Source of the DNA: Paenibacillus pinisoli
GTDB taxonomy: Bacteria > Bacillota > Bacilli > Paenibacillales > Paenibacillaceae
Direction of reading: 5' to 3'
Length of the DNA: 64,000 nucleotides
Assembly: GCF_003605435.1 (NCBI RefSeq)
Contig: NZ_QXQB01000009.1
Span: forward strand, 22,676-86,675
Position 1 is the first letter of the stretch, and each line of letters opens with the position of its first letter. Shown here piece by piece: positions 18,500 to 27,170 of the stretch. The position numbers and the translations under genes are program-made. The notes under the pieces are model-generated. The model ran no database searches and had not been told where the DNA came from. It was given only the letters and a program-made list of their open reading frames with translations.

Positions 18500-18770
18500 G
18501 AATAGAGACCTCCAACTTTATTAATAAAAACACTATCCTAGTTTACAGTTCTAAAGTTCTAATGTCTTTAGCTGTTTTTGTCGATATATGTCGATTAAAC
18601 TTATATATTCATTATTACAATAATAAAAAGCTGGTTGATAATTAAAACATCAACAAGAACAAACTAAAAATCACCAATTTAACATCAGTTCATTAGTTCC
18701 ATAATTCTATGCAAGGAAATATTTTATATAAATTTATCAAAACTAAAAAGTATGCTTATGTCCAAACATA
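18500..18770 (-). promoter_or_regulatory. AT-rich upstream region of the RHS operon with two Spo0A-box-like sites
   Basis: Very AT-rich DNA with no gene. Two TGTCGAT sequences stand at 18579-18585 and 18589-18595, exactly 10 bp apart. Each differs from the Spo0A box TGTCGAA by one base, and the spacing is the same as for the paired boxes at abrB. No confident -35/-10 pair was found. Confidence 0.35.
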
Positions 18771-18807
18771 CAAAAAAGCTGGCCCAGTAATTAACCTGAG
18801 CCAGCTT
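18771..18807 (-). terminator. spoIIE terminator
   Basis: Hairpin AAGCTGGC/GCCAGCTT followed on the minus strand by TTTTTTG, about 60 nt after the spoIIE stop. Confidence 0.8.
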
Positions 18808-18867
18808 GCAAGCTATATAATACTTTGAAAGTGATAATTGATTACCCTTTATGTTCTGTAAGATTGT

Positions 18868-21342
18868 TCAACTCACCGTCCTCGGACGCTCCATCCGCGT
18901 AACGCCTGGCCATCTGAACGAGGCCCATTCCGGCAGATGCTTGTCTACGCGAGCGACGAGCACAGTCATGTCGTCCACGATCTCACCCTCGTGGTAACGC
19001 ACAACCGTCTCCAGCAGCGTATCCGCAATCTCCTGCGGGTCATCCGTCTGCATCTCGCTAATGATGCGCTTCATCCACATCTCCTTGTTCACCGCATGGC
19101 CCGGCGCATCATAGATGCCATCGCTCATCATGACGAGCGTATCACCAGGCAGCAACTGCATGGAGACGAAGTCGACATCGATATCCTGAATGATGCCGAT
19201 CGGCAGATTGTTGGCCGTCACAGGAATGACCTCCTTGCCGCGCTTGATAAAGCTAGGCGTAGAGCCAATTTTCATAAACGTCGTATGAGCCGTATACAGA
19301 TCGACAATCGCCAGATCGACCGTGGCATACATCTCCTCTGAGGAGCGGAGCAGCAGCACCGAATTGACCGACTTCACAGCCAGCTTCTCATCCATGCCGG
19401 ACTGCAGCAGCTGCTGCAGGATCGACAGCGCCGCGCTGCTCTCCTGGCGCGCACGCTCGCCATTGCCCATGCCGTCGCTAATCGCGACTGCAAATTTCCC
19501 GTTGCCTAGCTCGACCAGGCTGAAGCTGTCTCCCGACAGCAGGTCTCCACCCTTGGCTGCTCCGGCCACTCCTGTCTCTATCTCATATTGCTTCGCTGAA
19601 CCGAACGTCACCATAGTCGGCTCGCCATGCTTGGCTGGCGGCACCTCCGTCTTCACCGCAATATGCTCGCCCAGAATGTCGCTCAGCAGCGGCGCAATAA
19701 TTTTGCGGCACTCGTCGAATCCCCTTTCGAACGAATGATACACCTCAATCTCGACGTTCCCCTCCTCCAAATTCACAATATCTACGCCCTGAATGGACAG
19801 CCCAAGCCCTTCTACCGCCTCTCTAATTTGCTCTTCCTGCAAATGCAGCGTCTGTCCCTCCCTCTTAATCTCCTTGGACAGGTCCTCCATGACCTGAGAT
19901 ACGCCCAGCAATTGATCTGCGACCAATTGGCGGGAGTCCAGAATCTGCTTCTTCCAATGCTTGTTGTTCTGATGCATCTCGTACTGATGCTTCATCACCG
20001 TCAGCACCTGAGAGGACTTCACGCAATGGGATCCCCACGTACGCGGCTGATCCTTCGTAGCCGGCACTTGGTTCTCCTCTACGGTCGTCATCATATCGGT
20101 CATCATTTTGTAAGTGTGGAAGAACTTGTCCTCCCAGCATGCCTTTTGCCGATGGCAGCTTGCACAGCTGCGCTCCGCAACCGCATTCATGAAATGTCCG
20201 ATCTCCTCCTCGCGCTTCACCTCCGCTACATTCTGATTAAGCTGGCCGAAGCTGCGGGAGAGCTGGCGGAACACATCGGAGAATTGGGATACCCGCTCCG
20301 CCGTTACCTCCCTCACCCGCTTCGCATACTCATGCTGCGACTTCACATGCTCGTTGGTTCCCGGCACATAACGGGCAATGGTGCGAATAACGCCCCGCGG
20401 AGTGAGCAGCAGCAGCGTAGCGGCTGCGACGGACTCCCATGTCGAGCTCATGACATCCGGCCCCGTGCCAATATATATAGAAAGAATGGATGTGCCAAGC
20501 AGCAGGCCGAACGCAGCCGCCATCTTGCCTCCATCTCTTAGAAGCCCCGCCAATAGTCCGGCAAAAGCCAGCATGCTCATCTGAACCAGCGCGCTGAAAT
20601 CCGCCAAGCTCAGAATCAGCCCTCCAATAACGCCCACGGAAGCCCCAAGCGGCGCACCCCCAGCCATTGCGAACAGGAGAATGAGGTACCTGGACATCAC
20701 ATGCTCAGCGGACATCCCGTACATCATCCATCCCACAGCACCCGTCATTACGGACGCAAGCAGGATCATCACGCAGATGATCTCCTCATGCTTGAGCGCC
20801 GCAGACTTCTTGGTCATCGTAAGCACCGGTATCGCATGGATGAAGACAAGCGTCAGCACGAACGCAAGCGCCGCCTCCACCACGACCAGCATAAAGCTGT
20901 ACCAACTCAGCGTATCCCCGATAAAGATATTGAACAACTGAACAAGCAGCGTTGCGGTAAAGACCAGAATAGGAGCGGTTGACAGCTCCGCTTTCTCATA
21001 CGCCTCCAGTCCCTTCATAAGCAGGAACAGCACCGCAATCTCCATCGCAATCCACAGTGGCGCAGGATCGACTGCGAACCAGCTTCCCGCTACCAGCGAG
21101 ATGGCTACCCAGCCATAGATATCCCTTCTCATAAAATAAAGGACGGCAAAATAAGCAACGGCAAACGGCATCAGCGACTCTAGAATAACGGCTCGTCCGA
21201 GCAAAAATCCGATAGCGACAAGCAGTATGGTCCACTTCTTCGCGAGAAGCATGCTTGCCGCCCCCTTGACGGCACGCATATCCTTCCCTCTCTGTACGGC
21301 TTTCTGAAACCATCCCGCACGCTTCAGCGCCGGGATTCCCAT
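18868..21342 (-). CDS. spoIIE: Stage II sporulation protein E (SpoIIE)
   Basis: PP2C-type membrane phosphatase that dephosphorylates SpoIIAA to switch on sigma-F in the forespore and helps place the asymmetric septum. It has 824 residues from the ATG at 21342 (B. subtilis: 827). About ten membrane helices fill residues 35-315, then the oligomerisation region, then the phosphatase domain from about 575 with metal-site aspartates in AISDGMGNGERA and MMSDGIYDAPG. The ATG at 21342 follows AAGGA. An in-frame ATG at 21399 lies inside the -10 element of the promoter, so it cannot start translation of that transcript. Confidence 0.97.
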   Translation of the reverse strand: MGIPALKRAGWFQKAVQRGKDMRAVKGAASMLLAKKWTILLVAIGFLLGRAVILESLMPFAVAYFAVLYFMRRDIYGWVAISLVAGSWFAVDPAPLWIAMEIAVLFLLMKGLEAYEKAELSTAPILVFTATLLVQLFNIFIGDTLSWYSFMLVVVEAALAFVLTLVFIHAIPVLTMTKKSAALKHEEIICVMILLASVMTGAVGWMMYGMSAEHVMSRYLILLFAMAGGAPLGASVGVIGGLILSLADFSALVQMSMLAFAGLLAGLLRDGGKMAAAFGLLLGTSILSIYIGTGPDVMSSTWESVAAATLLLLTPRGVIRTIARYVPGTNEHVKSQHEYAKRVREVTAERVSQFSDVFRQLSRSFGQLNQNVAEVKREEEIGHFMNAVAERSCASCHRQKACWEDKFFHTYKMMTDMMTTVEENQVPATKDQPRTWGSHCVKSSQVLTVMKHQYEMHQNNKHWKKQILDSRQLVADQLLGVSQVMEDLSKEIKREGQTLHLQEEQIREAVEGLGLSIQGVDIVNLEEGNVEIEVYHSFERGFDECRKIIAPLLSDILGEHIAVKTEVPPAKHGEPTMVTFGSAKQYEIETGVAGAAKGGDLLSGDSFSLVELGNGKFAVAISDGMGNGERARQESSAALSILQQLLQSGMDEKLAVKSVNSVLLLRSSEEMYATVDLAIVDLYTAHTTFMKIGSTPSFIKRGKEVIPVTANNLPIGIIQDIDVDFVSMQLLPGDTLVMMSDGIYDAPGHAVNKEMWMKRIISEMQTDDPQEIADTLLETVVRYHEGEIVDDMTVLVARVDKHLPEWASFRWPGVTRMERPRTVS

Positions 21343-21397
21343 CACGCTTTCCTTCTTCACTACTTGACACCACCAATCCGGGTTTGTTGTGTTTCCC

Positions 21398-21463
21398 ATT
21401 ATAGGAGCTTGTCCGTATGAAGTTTGTCACTTATCGTAATACGCCCAAAAGTTTTTTCCGACA
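21398..21463 (-). promoter_or_regulatory. spoIIE promoter, Spo0A-dependent type with 21-bp spacing
   Basis: A perfect -10 TATAAT (21398-21403) lies 21 bp from a -35-like GTGACA (21425-21430). This long spacing is known for Spo0A~P-activated sigma-A promoters such as spoIIE and spoIIG of B. subtilis. A 0A-box-like TGTCGGA (21457-21463) lies upstream, and TGACAAA overlaps the -35; each is one mismatch from TGNCGAA. Confidence 0.75.
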
Positions 21464-21910
21464 AATTCGCGGGGCCATGCAGTCATTGTCACGTCAGGGT
21501 CAATCGCGCGCCCCTGCTGGCTTTGCCTGAGATCTGCACTGTTCACCAGCGTGTTCTCTATCAACAAAAAAGACAGATAGCGCTTCCAATTTGATGGCGA
21601 ATGGACGCGGTAACCTGTCGGGATTAGCGGAGGATGGAAGAAAAGTATTTGTTTCAAATAGGAATATCGCTCAAACCGACTTCTCCGCCCCCGCACTCGA
21701 CAGGTATTGAGCAATTGCCTTGCCCTCTGCCTCTTGCTGACAGCATCTGAAGAAGAGAAAAGTATAATCGCGGTCTAAGATAGGACAGTACCAGCCATAC
21801 GCGTTGCATAAAAATCCCACATCTAAGCGCCCATTGGATTGAAAAGAATGCTGAGTACAACTGCGGACTACTAATCGAGATCGCACCGAGCGAAAAGGAT
21901 GCTCCAAGTC
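21464..21910. other. Noncoding stretch upstream of spoIIE
   Basis: About 450 bp with no convincing gene. The B. subtilis order has tRNA genes near here, but no tRNA cloverleaf or GGTTCGAATCC-like T-arm was found on either strand. Short open frames lack ribosome sites. Confidence 0.5.
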
Positions 21911-22234
21911 GAGAAACTCGGCTTAGAGCGCGGCGATGGGCGGATCGCTAGGCTGCAGAACGAGAAACTCGGCTTAGAGCGCGGCGCCGAGCGGATCGCT
22001 AGGCTGCAGAACGAGAAACTCGGCTTAGAGCACAGCGCAGAGCGGATTGCTAAGCTGCAGACCGAGAAGCTCGGCTTAGAGCGCGGCGCCGAGCGGATCG
22101 CTAGGCTGCAGACCGAGAAACTCGGCTTAGAACGCGGCACCAAGCGGATCGCTAGGCTGCAGACCGAGAAACTCGGCTTAGAGTGCGGCGACGGGCGAAT
22201 AGCTACGCTGCAAGACGAGAAACTCGGCTTAGAG
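21911..22234. repeat. 51-bp tandem repeat array (six full units and a partial)
   Basis: Units begin at 21911, 21962, 22013, 22064, 22115, 22166 and 22217 (partial), exactly 51 bp apart. Each starts GAGAAACTCGGCTTAGAG and ends near CTGCAG. As 51 is divisible by three, a frame stays open on both strands: 21899-22300 plus (17-residue unit EKLGLERGAERIARLQN) and 21871-22278 minus. Copies differ by both silent and replacement changes, and neither frame has a good ribosome site. I treat it as a repeat with unproven coding. Confidence 0.9.
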
Positions 22235-22279
22235 AGACCGCCTCCAAACAGCACAGCCCGCCCCCCGCACTGGCACAAT

Positions 22280-22309
22280 AAAAAAAGCAGGACCGCGTAG
22301 GTCCTGCTT
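22280..22309 (-). terminator. yabR terminator
   Basis: Stem AAGCAGGACC/GGTCCTGCTT with a 5-nt loop, then TTTTTTTATTG on the minus strand. Confidence 0.9.
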
Positions 22310-22339
22310 GATCTATAGGATAGTAAGTAACGTTCAAGT

Positions 22340-22834
22340 TTATACTCGCTTGGCGCCGCGTCCGCCGCGTTTGCCTTCGGTGTTCTTCTTCAGGGAAGAG
22401 ATACGCTCTTCGCTATCTTTCAAGAAGCGAGACATTTTATCCTCGAATGACGGTTTGCCGTAGGACGGTCTGCCAGACGATTGCTTGTTGAAGGGACGTC
22501 CGCCTCGGTCTTGGCCTCCGCGGTTGAATCGTTCTCCGCCTCCTGGTCCGCCTGCGCCTGTGCGCTCGCGTTGCGGTGGTGGCTGGTGGCCTTCTGGCCG
22601 GTCAATGGCTTGCTTAATGGAGAGTCCGATCTTTCCGTCTTTATCAACGTTGATCACTTTGACCTTCACGACGTCGTCAATCTTCAGATGATCCTTAACG
22701 TCCTTGACGTAGTTGTCGGCAATCTCTGAAATGTGAACTAGACCCGTGACACCTCCCGACAAGTCGACAAATGCCCCAAAATGCGTGATGCCCGTCACTT
22801 TTCCTTCTAACTTGGCGCCCACTTCAATTGCCAT
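22340..22834 (-). CDS. yabR: S1-domain RNA-binding protein YabR
   Basis: A 164-residue RNA-binding protein of the general stress protein 13/YabR type. One S1 OB-fold covers about 1-75 (VGAKLEGKVTGITHFGAFVD; GGVTGLVHISEIADNYVKDV; GKIGLSIKQA). A basic Gly/Arg/Pro-rich linker (about 80-130) follows, then a C-terminal SFEDKMSRFLKDSEERISSL helix and a basic tail typical of Paenibacillus homologues. The ATG at 22834 follows GAGAGGAA; an in-frame ATG further upstream adds residues not seen in the family. It lies between divIC and spoIIE, as in Bacillus, with its own promoter and terminator. Its RNA target is unknown. Confidence 0.92.
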   Translation of the reverse strand: MAIEVGAKLEGKVTGITHFGAFVDLSGGVTGLVHISEIADNYVKDVKDHLKIDDVVKVKVINVDKDGKIGLSIKQAIDRPEGHQPPPQRERTGAGGPGGGERFNRGGQDRGGRPFNKQSSGRPSYGKPSFEDKMSRFLKDSEERISSLKKNTEGKRGGRGAKRV

Positions 22835-23002
22835 AAAATAAAATGTTCCTCTCTCAAAGTTTTGTGATAATTCAATTGCCCGACCATGCCAGGCGAACAA
22901 AACTTATTCGTCATTAAGCCGGGGTCAATTGACATTAAACACGATTACCGTATTTGAAACATCTATCTAGCCCTGCCTTAAAAAAGTCTTGTATCTATCG
23001 TG

Positions 23003-23032
23003 ATTATAACCGAATCGCAGAAGCAAGGTCAA
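23003..23032 (-). promoter_or_regulatory. Sigma-A promoter of yabR
   Basis: TTGACC (23027-23032), 18 bp and perfect TATAAT (23003-23008). The leader to the yabR ATG would be about 160 nt. Confidence 0.75.
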
Positions 23033-23059
23033 CAGACGTTCACCCGATTCGGCGCCCCA

Positions 23060-23368
23060 TTATTCGCTAAATATTTGCTGTTCTCCCTGTTTTACCATTC
23101 CTTGCTCCTTGGTGGCAAGCTGGGAGATATATTCGGGATCATTCAGACGCTCCACTTCGCGTTTGAGCGCTTCCGTCTGAGATCGTGTCTCCTCGATACT
23201 GCTCTCGATCGTCGTCAGCTTCTCGAATGTCGCCTTCTGCTGCTGCATTTGACCGAATAAGGTGTAACCCGCCCAGCCCATAAACAGGACAATGAACATC
23301 ATCCAGATCCTGTACCGGCGTTTCGCGGCAGATCCGCTTACTTGTTTTTTTGCAGCTGCTTTCGGCAT
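23060..23368 (-). CDS. divIC: Cell-division protein DivIC (FtsB-like)
   Basis: Small bitopic septum protein that pairs with FtsL and DivIB in the division complex. It has 102 residues: a basic cytoplasmic N-terminus (1-20), one membrane helix (about 22-40), then a coiled coil (about 42-78) and a short outer tail with the family segment NDPEYISQLATKEQGMVKQGE. Its ATG overlaps the stop codon of yabQ. The upstream sporulation genes yabP and yabQ are in the same run, but an essential division gene must also be expressed in growing cells, probably from a promoter inside that run; I could not place it. Confidence 0.93.
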   Translation of the reverse strand: MPKAAAKKQVSGSAAKRRYRIWMMFIVLFMGWAGYTLFGQMQQQKATFEKLTTIESSIEETRSQTEALKREVERLNDPEYISQLATKEQGMVKQGEQQIFSE

Positions 23369-23985
23369 TAACGCTGACCCCTCCTAAACCATTGATTCCA
23401 ACGTCCGGCAATGGCAGCTAGTCCCTTCGCGAGACGCTCCTCTACCTTCCATCGCTCCCAATGCGGCTTCAGCCAGCGCCCCAGCGGGCGCGTCGCAGGC
23501 TTTAACAGCCACGACAGCAATAGCCAAATTGGACGAACCAATTGTACCACAATTTTTAGCAGGAAAATAGTGAGTGCAGACCCAAATCCTAAAACGACCA
23601 TTACTGTTTTATATAGCAGCAGGATCGGCTTCACGATCAGAATGTCGAATACCTTCAAGATGAAGGAGACAAGCGCTCGAATAGCGCCGATGATCCATCT
23701 CACCAGTCCGATCACGGGTCTGCTGAGCAGCCAATAATAGAGGATTACCCCGATAGCCAGTCCTAGAAACACGTATGCCCGCACCTCGCCGTTGTTGCTG
23801 GCATACAGCATCCGGAAGACGACGACTGCCGCCGCCATCCAGTAGATGATATCAAGCACCGGCAGCCACCATCGCGGAAATCGCAGCTCATTCGACACGA
23901 CACGGTAGCCGTCGAAGACGACACCCATGCCAAGGCCGGATAGGAGCATGACGGCTACCGTCAGCCATTGAACGCTAAGGCTCAC
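23368..23985 (-). CDS. yabQ: Spore cortex biosynthesis protein YabQ
   Basis: A 205-residue membrane protein of the mother cell needed for cortex formation in B. subtilis. It has an N-terminal helix (7-24), further helices at about 40-60, 70-88 and 120-145, and a basic C-terminal tail. The family start SVQW...LLSGLGMGVVFDGYRV is clear. The GTG start overlaps the yabP 3' end by 4 nt, indicating translational coupling. Confidence 0.92.
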   Translation of the reverse strand: MSLSVQWLTVAVMLLSGLGMGVVFDGYRVVSNELRFPRWWLPVLDIIYWMAAAVVVFRMLYASNNGEVRAYVFLGLAIGVILYYWLLSRPVIGLVRWIIGAIRALVSFILKVFDILIVKPILLLYKTVMVVLGFGSALTIFLLKIVVQLVRPIWLLLSWLLKPATRPLGRWLKPHWERWKVEERLAKGLAAIAGRWNQWFRRGQR

Positions 23986-24266
23986 TTAAACAGCTTGCCG
24001 AACAGCCCCTTGGACTTGCTGGCTGCCGCTCCGTCCAGATAGGCGAGAGAGTGAATCAATCCTTCAATGGCAACCAAGCCCTGATCCAGGCTCAGATGCT
24101 TAATATGCAAATTTTGTCCCGTAACCGTCAGAAAGCCCAGCTCCGTCTCCAGCAGAAACTCTTCGCTATCGAAGCTCTCCACATTCACGACGCCGGTAAG
24201 CTCCAGCAGCTTCCGATTAATCAGCTTCACATCCTGATTCTTCTGCCCCTTGCCCGCTTCAGCCAT
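23982..24266 (-). CDS. yabP: Sporulation protein YabP
   Basis: A 94-residue soluble protein of the YabP/YqfC family, required in the mother cell for cortex assembly in B. subtilis. The family core is present: RKLLELTGVVNVESFDSEEF, LETELGFLTVTGQNLHIKHL, then LDQGLVAIEGLIHSLAYLD. It is first of the yabP-yabQ-divIC run and has a sigma-E-type promoter upstream, fitting mother-cell expression. Confidence 0.93.
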   Translation of the reverse strand: MAEAGKGQKNQDVKLINRKLLELTGVVNVESFDSEEFLLETELGFLTVTGQNLHIKHLSLDQGLVAIEGLIHSLAYLDGAAASKSKGLFGKLFK

Positions 24267-24299
24267 AGACTCGTCCCCCGCTTCGTTAATTTCTCTATT

Positions 24300-24328
24300 A
24301 CTGTATGGGGGAGGGACAAGGTTTAGAA
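24300..24328 (-). promoter_or_regulatory. Sigma-E-type promoter of yabPQ
   Basis: CATACAGT (24300-24307) matches the sigma-E -10 consensus CATACANT. A weaker -35, TTCTAAA (24322-24328), lies 14 bp upstream. In B. subtilis the yabP operon is under sigma-E. Confidence 0.6.
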
Positions 24329-24433
24329 CCTGCTAATGGATTGGAGCGGAGTCGACCTAATGTGGCGCATAGCTAGCTGCAACTAGCTGCAACTAAGAGA
24401 AGCATCCCCCGAATGAACCTGGATGATCCCAAG

Positions 24434-24850
24434 GAACAAACTCACCCTGCGGGTGATTGAAGGACGAGTGATTGAAGAGCGGGTGATTGAAGGGCTCAAG
24501 CGTTCAATCCTGATCCTGCTTCCTAACGGAACTGAGCGACTCTATGCTTCATTTTTTATATGTTTATATCGTCTAACGGAATGAGGAAGCCTTATTGGCA
24601 CCATCCGACCCGCATTCCGGCTCATTTAGGGCAAATAAGGGCTCTCTGTTCCTTTACCATTTAAAAAGGGCACATGGACGGGCAAATAGCGCCTCGTAGT
24701 TCCCTTACGAATGTTCAAAGAATGACTTACCCCGCTTCAGGACTTGCTTCAGCCAATTTAAGGCAGTTTTTTGCTGCTTAGAGCTTCTTTCCTTTCGAAT
24801 GAATTAATCCACAACTTCTAAAATGGCATTATTTCCCAAACAGCAAAAAG
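24434..24850. repeat. 0.4-kb noncoding dispersed repeat, copy 1
   Basis: A noncoding segment filling the rqcP-yabP gap. It is colinear and about 90% identical by eye with 28914-29297. It begins with GAACAAACTCACCC and a TCACCC/GGGTGA palindrome, followed in this copy by extra GTGATTGAAG units. Inside are four related segments of about 24 bp built on TAACGGAACTGAG, two direct and two inverted. No protein is encoded. Confidence 0.9.
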
Positions 24851-24879
24851 GACCGCTCAGCATATAGCCAAGCAGTCCT
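24844..24879 (-). terminator. rqcP terminator
   Basis: Stem AGGACCGCT/AGCAGTCCT (one G-U), then TTTTT on the minus strand, starting directly after the rqcP stop. Confidence 0.8.
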
Positions 24880-24883
24880 TCTA

Positions 24884-25171
24884 TTATTGCTTCTCCCAAT
24901 CGAGATCGTTCTCGCGAGGGCGCTGTTCTTCTTTCACCAAAGTATAAAGCTCACCGGCTTCATCCTTGCGGGTCGTCTCGGTGAGACGCTCCACGCGGAC
25001 CGTTACGATCTTCTGACCGTACTGGATCTGGAGCTCGTCCCCGACCTTGACGGCGCTGCTTGCTTTCGCTTCGCGGCCGTTGATCCACACCCGTCCTTGC
25101 TCGGATACATCCTTCGCAACGGTACGGCGCTTGATCAGGCGGGATACCTTGAGAAATTTATCTAAACGCAT
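24884..25171 (-). CDS. rqcP: S4-domain RNA-binding protein RqcP (YabO/Hsp15 type)
   Basis: A 95-residue protein with one S4 domain at the N-terminus (MRLDKFLKVSRLIKRRTVAK ... GRVWINGREAKASSAVKVGD). In B. subtilis RqcP binds obstructed 50S subunits with RqcH and drives alanine tailing of stalled nascent chains. The C-terminus is charged and divergent. It starts 3 nt after the hup stop, so it is co-translated with hup and shares its ribosome flow; no separate ribosome site is visible. Confidence 0.93.
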   Translation of the reverse strand: MRLDKFLKVSRLIKRRTVAKDVSEQGRVWINGREAKASSAVKVGDELQIQYGQKIVTVRVERLTETTRKDEAGELYTLVKEEQRPRENDLDWEKQ

Positions 25172-25174
25172 GTA

Positions 25175-25447
25175 TTACTTGATCGCTTCTTTCAGCTTGT
25201 TGCCTGCTTTGAATGCAGGAACTTTGGATTCTGGGATCGTGATTTCTTTACCCGTTTGCGGGTTGCGGCCCACGCGGCCGGAACGTTTGCGAGTTTCGAA
25301 AGTACCGAAGCCGATCAATTGTACTTTGTCGCCGCTTGCAAGCGCGTCAGTTACTTCACCAAGAAAGCCGTTCAGGACAGCTTCAACGTCGCGTTTCGTC
25401 AGTCCACTCTTCTCTGCAATGTTGTTGATCAGGTCTGTTTTGTTCAT
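25175..25447 (-). CDS. hup: DNA-binding protein HU
   Basis: A 90-residue histone-like HU protein that bends and compacts DNA as a dimer. It shows the HU signature at about 46-65 (GFGTFETRKRSGRVGRNPQT) and the full family length with no insertions. The start follows AGGAGG. It lies between mazG and rqcP rather than near the B. subtilis hbs location. Confidence 0.98.
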   Translation of the reverse strand: MNKTDLINNIAEKSGLTKRDVEAVLNGFLGEVTDALASGDKVQLIGFGTFETRKRSGRVGRNPQTGKEITIPESKVPAFKAGNKLKEAIK

Positions 25448-25631
25448 GTGAATATCCTCCTAATAAATGACGGTTATTTGTGGCTGCCGCGTTGTAGCGG
25501 CTCACCCGTTGGCAAAATCTGCTCTTACGAAGAATACTTATTCTGCTCGAGAGAACAAAATCCTGCCGCGTACTGCAATTTTTTTTGGGAATAGTGCGGA
25601 ATTTAGGCGAATTGTGGCGAAAGTCATGCAG

Positions 25632-27140
25632 CTAAAGTCTCTTAGCCTCTTCCCACCATCGATCCATCTCTAGTAAATCAGTTTGGTCAAAAGTTTTGCC
25701 GTTTATACGAAGCTGCTCTTCAATATATTGAAATCGGCTCTTAAACTTTCGATTTGTCCGAGAGAGAGCTTCCTCGGGATCAGCGTGGATGAATCGCGAC
25801 GCGTTCACAACGGCGAACAGCAGGTCTCCCAGCTCATCGGCTTGCTTCTCTTCGTCTCCGGCAGAGATCGCTTCCCGCAGCTCTAGCAGCTCTTCTTCGA
25901 TCTTCGATAAGACCGGACCCAGCTCGTCCCAGTCGAAGCCGACCTTCGCGGCCTTCTTCTGCAGCTTGTAAGCCTTCATGAGCGCAGGCAGATCCGGCGG
26001 AATGCCGTCCAGCTGCGACACCCTTGCAGCGTCCGTTCCCTTCCTCCGCTTCTCCTCCGCTTTCATGCCTTCCCAGTTCGCCAGCGCTTCGTCCGCATTC
26101 TGCGCGCCGGTCTCGCCGAACACGTGAGGATGACGGAAGATCAGCTTCTCGTTCAGCGTCTGAATGACGTCATAGACCGAGAATGCGCCAACTTCCTCTT
26201 CCATCTGGCTATGCAGCATGACTTGAAGAATCACATCTCCAAATTCCTCTTGCATGCCGTCCGGATCGTCGTTATCGATGGCTTCCAAAGCCTCATAGAG
26301 CTCTTCAATGAAGTTCTTGCGAATCGATTGATGCGTCTGCTCGCGGTCCCACGGACAGCCTTCTGGACTGCGCAGGATGGCCACGATCTCATGCAGCCGC
26401 TCGAATGACCGGTTGCGCAAGGCCGGATCCTCAGAACGCGGCACATAGATGATCGACAGATTGCCATATTCCTGATTGCGGTCGAGCTCATAGACCGGAA
26501 CGGAGATCATCCGCTCTTGTCCCTGTACACCCAGCGCATGGCCGATAACGACCTCATAATCCTCCGGGTAACGCTCCATCAGCGCCAGCTTCACGTCGGA
26601 AGCCGTAAAAGCATCATACACCTGACCGATGATAGTATGCAACTCCGGCTGTAGAAGCGATGCCTTCAGCTCCGCCGCATCCAGCAGGGAGAAGCCCTCA
26701 ATCGGATCAATGCCGAGAGAGGCGAAGGATGCATCCAGGAAGCTCTCGCCGCCCAGCACCGTCAGCTCGACGCCCTCTGCGGCGCAGCGCTCGCGAAGCA
26801 GCTGTACCGTGCGCTCCGCCACCATCGGATGGCCGGGAACGGCATACAGGATCGCACGGTCAGAAGCGGCAGCTCCCGACTCATGCCCGCCCTGCAGCGC
26901 TTCCTGCAGCAGTCTTGAGGCAATCGCCTCGTAGACCTCCGGGAAGGAATCATGCTGCTCGTACAAGCTGTCGAATGAAGTGTACGAGATATTATTCTCT
27001 TGAAGCAAAGCCATCACGGGATGGTGCTCGGTACGGACGAAGATGCGCTTCGCCGCCTGCAGCCGCCGCCAGATGCCCAGTGTAAGTTGATCCGGGTCGC
27101 CGGAGCCGAGTCCGACGATCACGATTGGCGAATTGGCCAT
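25632..27140 (-). CDS. mazG: YabN-type fusion: tetrapyrrole methylase domain + MazG NTP pyrophosphohydrolase
   Basis: A 502-residue two-domain protein. Residues 1-225 form a SAM-dependent tetrapyrrole (corrin/porphyrin) methylase fold (IVIVGLGSGDPDQLTLG; YAVPGHPMVAERTV). Residues 240-500 hold two MazG modules with metal-binding EExxE/ExxD elements (EELYEALEAIDNDD, EFGDVILQVMLH; ELGDLLFAVVNASRF). MazG removes non-canonical NTPs. The role of the methylase half is unknown even in B. subtilis. Start ATG follows AAGGAGGAGG. Confidence 0.95.
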   Translation of the reverse strand: MANSPIVIVGLGSGDPDQLTLGIWRRLQAAKRIFVRTEHHPVMALLQENNISYTSFDSLYEQHDSFPEVYEAIASRLLQEALQGGHESGAAASDRAILYAVPGHPMVAERTVQLLRERCAAEGVELTVLGGESFLDASFASLGIDPIEGFSLLDAAELKASLLQPELHTIIGQVYDAFTASDVKLALMERYPEDYEVVIGHALGVQGQERMISVPVYELDRNQEYGNLSIIYVPRSEDPALRNRSFERLHEIVAILRSPEGCPWDREQTHQSIRKNFIEELYEALEAIDNDDPDGMQEEFGDVILQVMLHSQMEEEVGAFSVYDVIQTLNEKLIFRHPHVFGETGAQNADEALANWEGMKAEEKRRKGTDAARVSQLDGIPPDLPALMKAYKLQKKAAKVGFDWDELGPVLSKIEEELLELREAISAGDEEKQADELGDLLFAVVNASRFIHADPEEALSRTNRKFKSRFQYIEEQLRINGKTFDQTDLLEMDRWWEEAKRL

Positions 27141-27170
27141 GTGAATCCTCCTCCTTATGTAACGGACGGG

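Noticed and set aside
21464..21910. tRNA genes upstream of spoIIE as in B. subtilis
   Set aside because: No cloverleaf, T-arm or CCA-type end found on either strand.
21899..22300. Array as a CRISPR
   Set aside because: Units are contiguous 51-bp repeats with scattered substitutions; there are no unique spacers and no cas genes.
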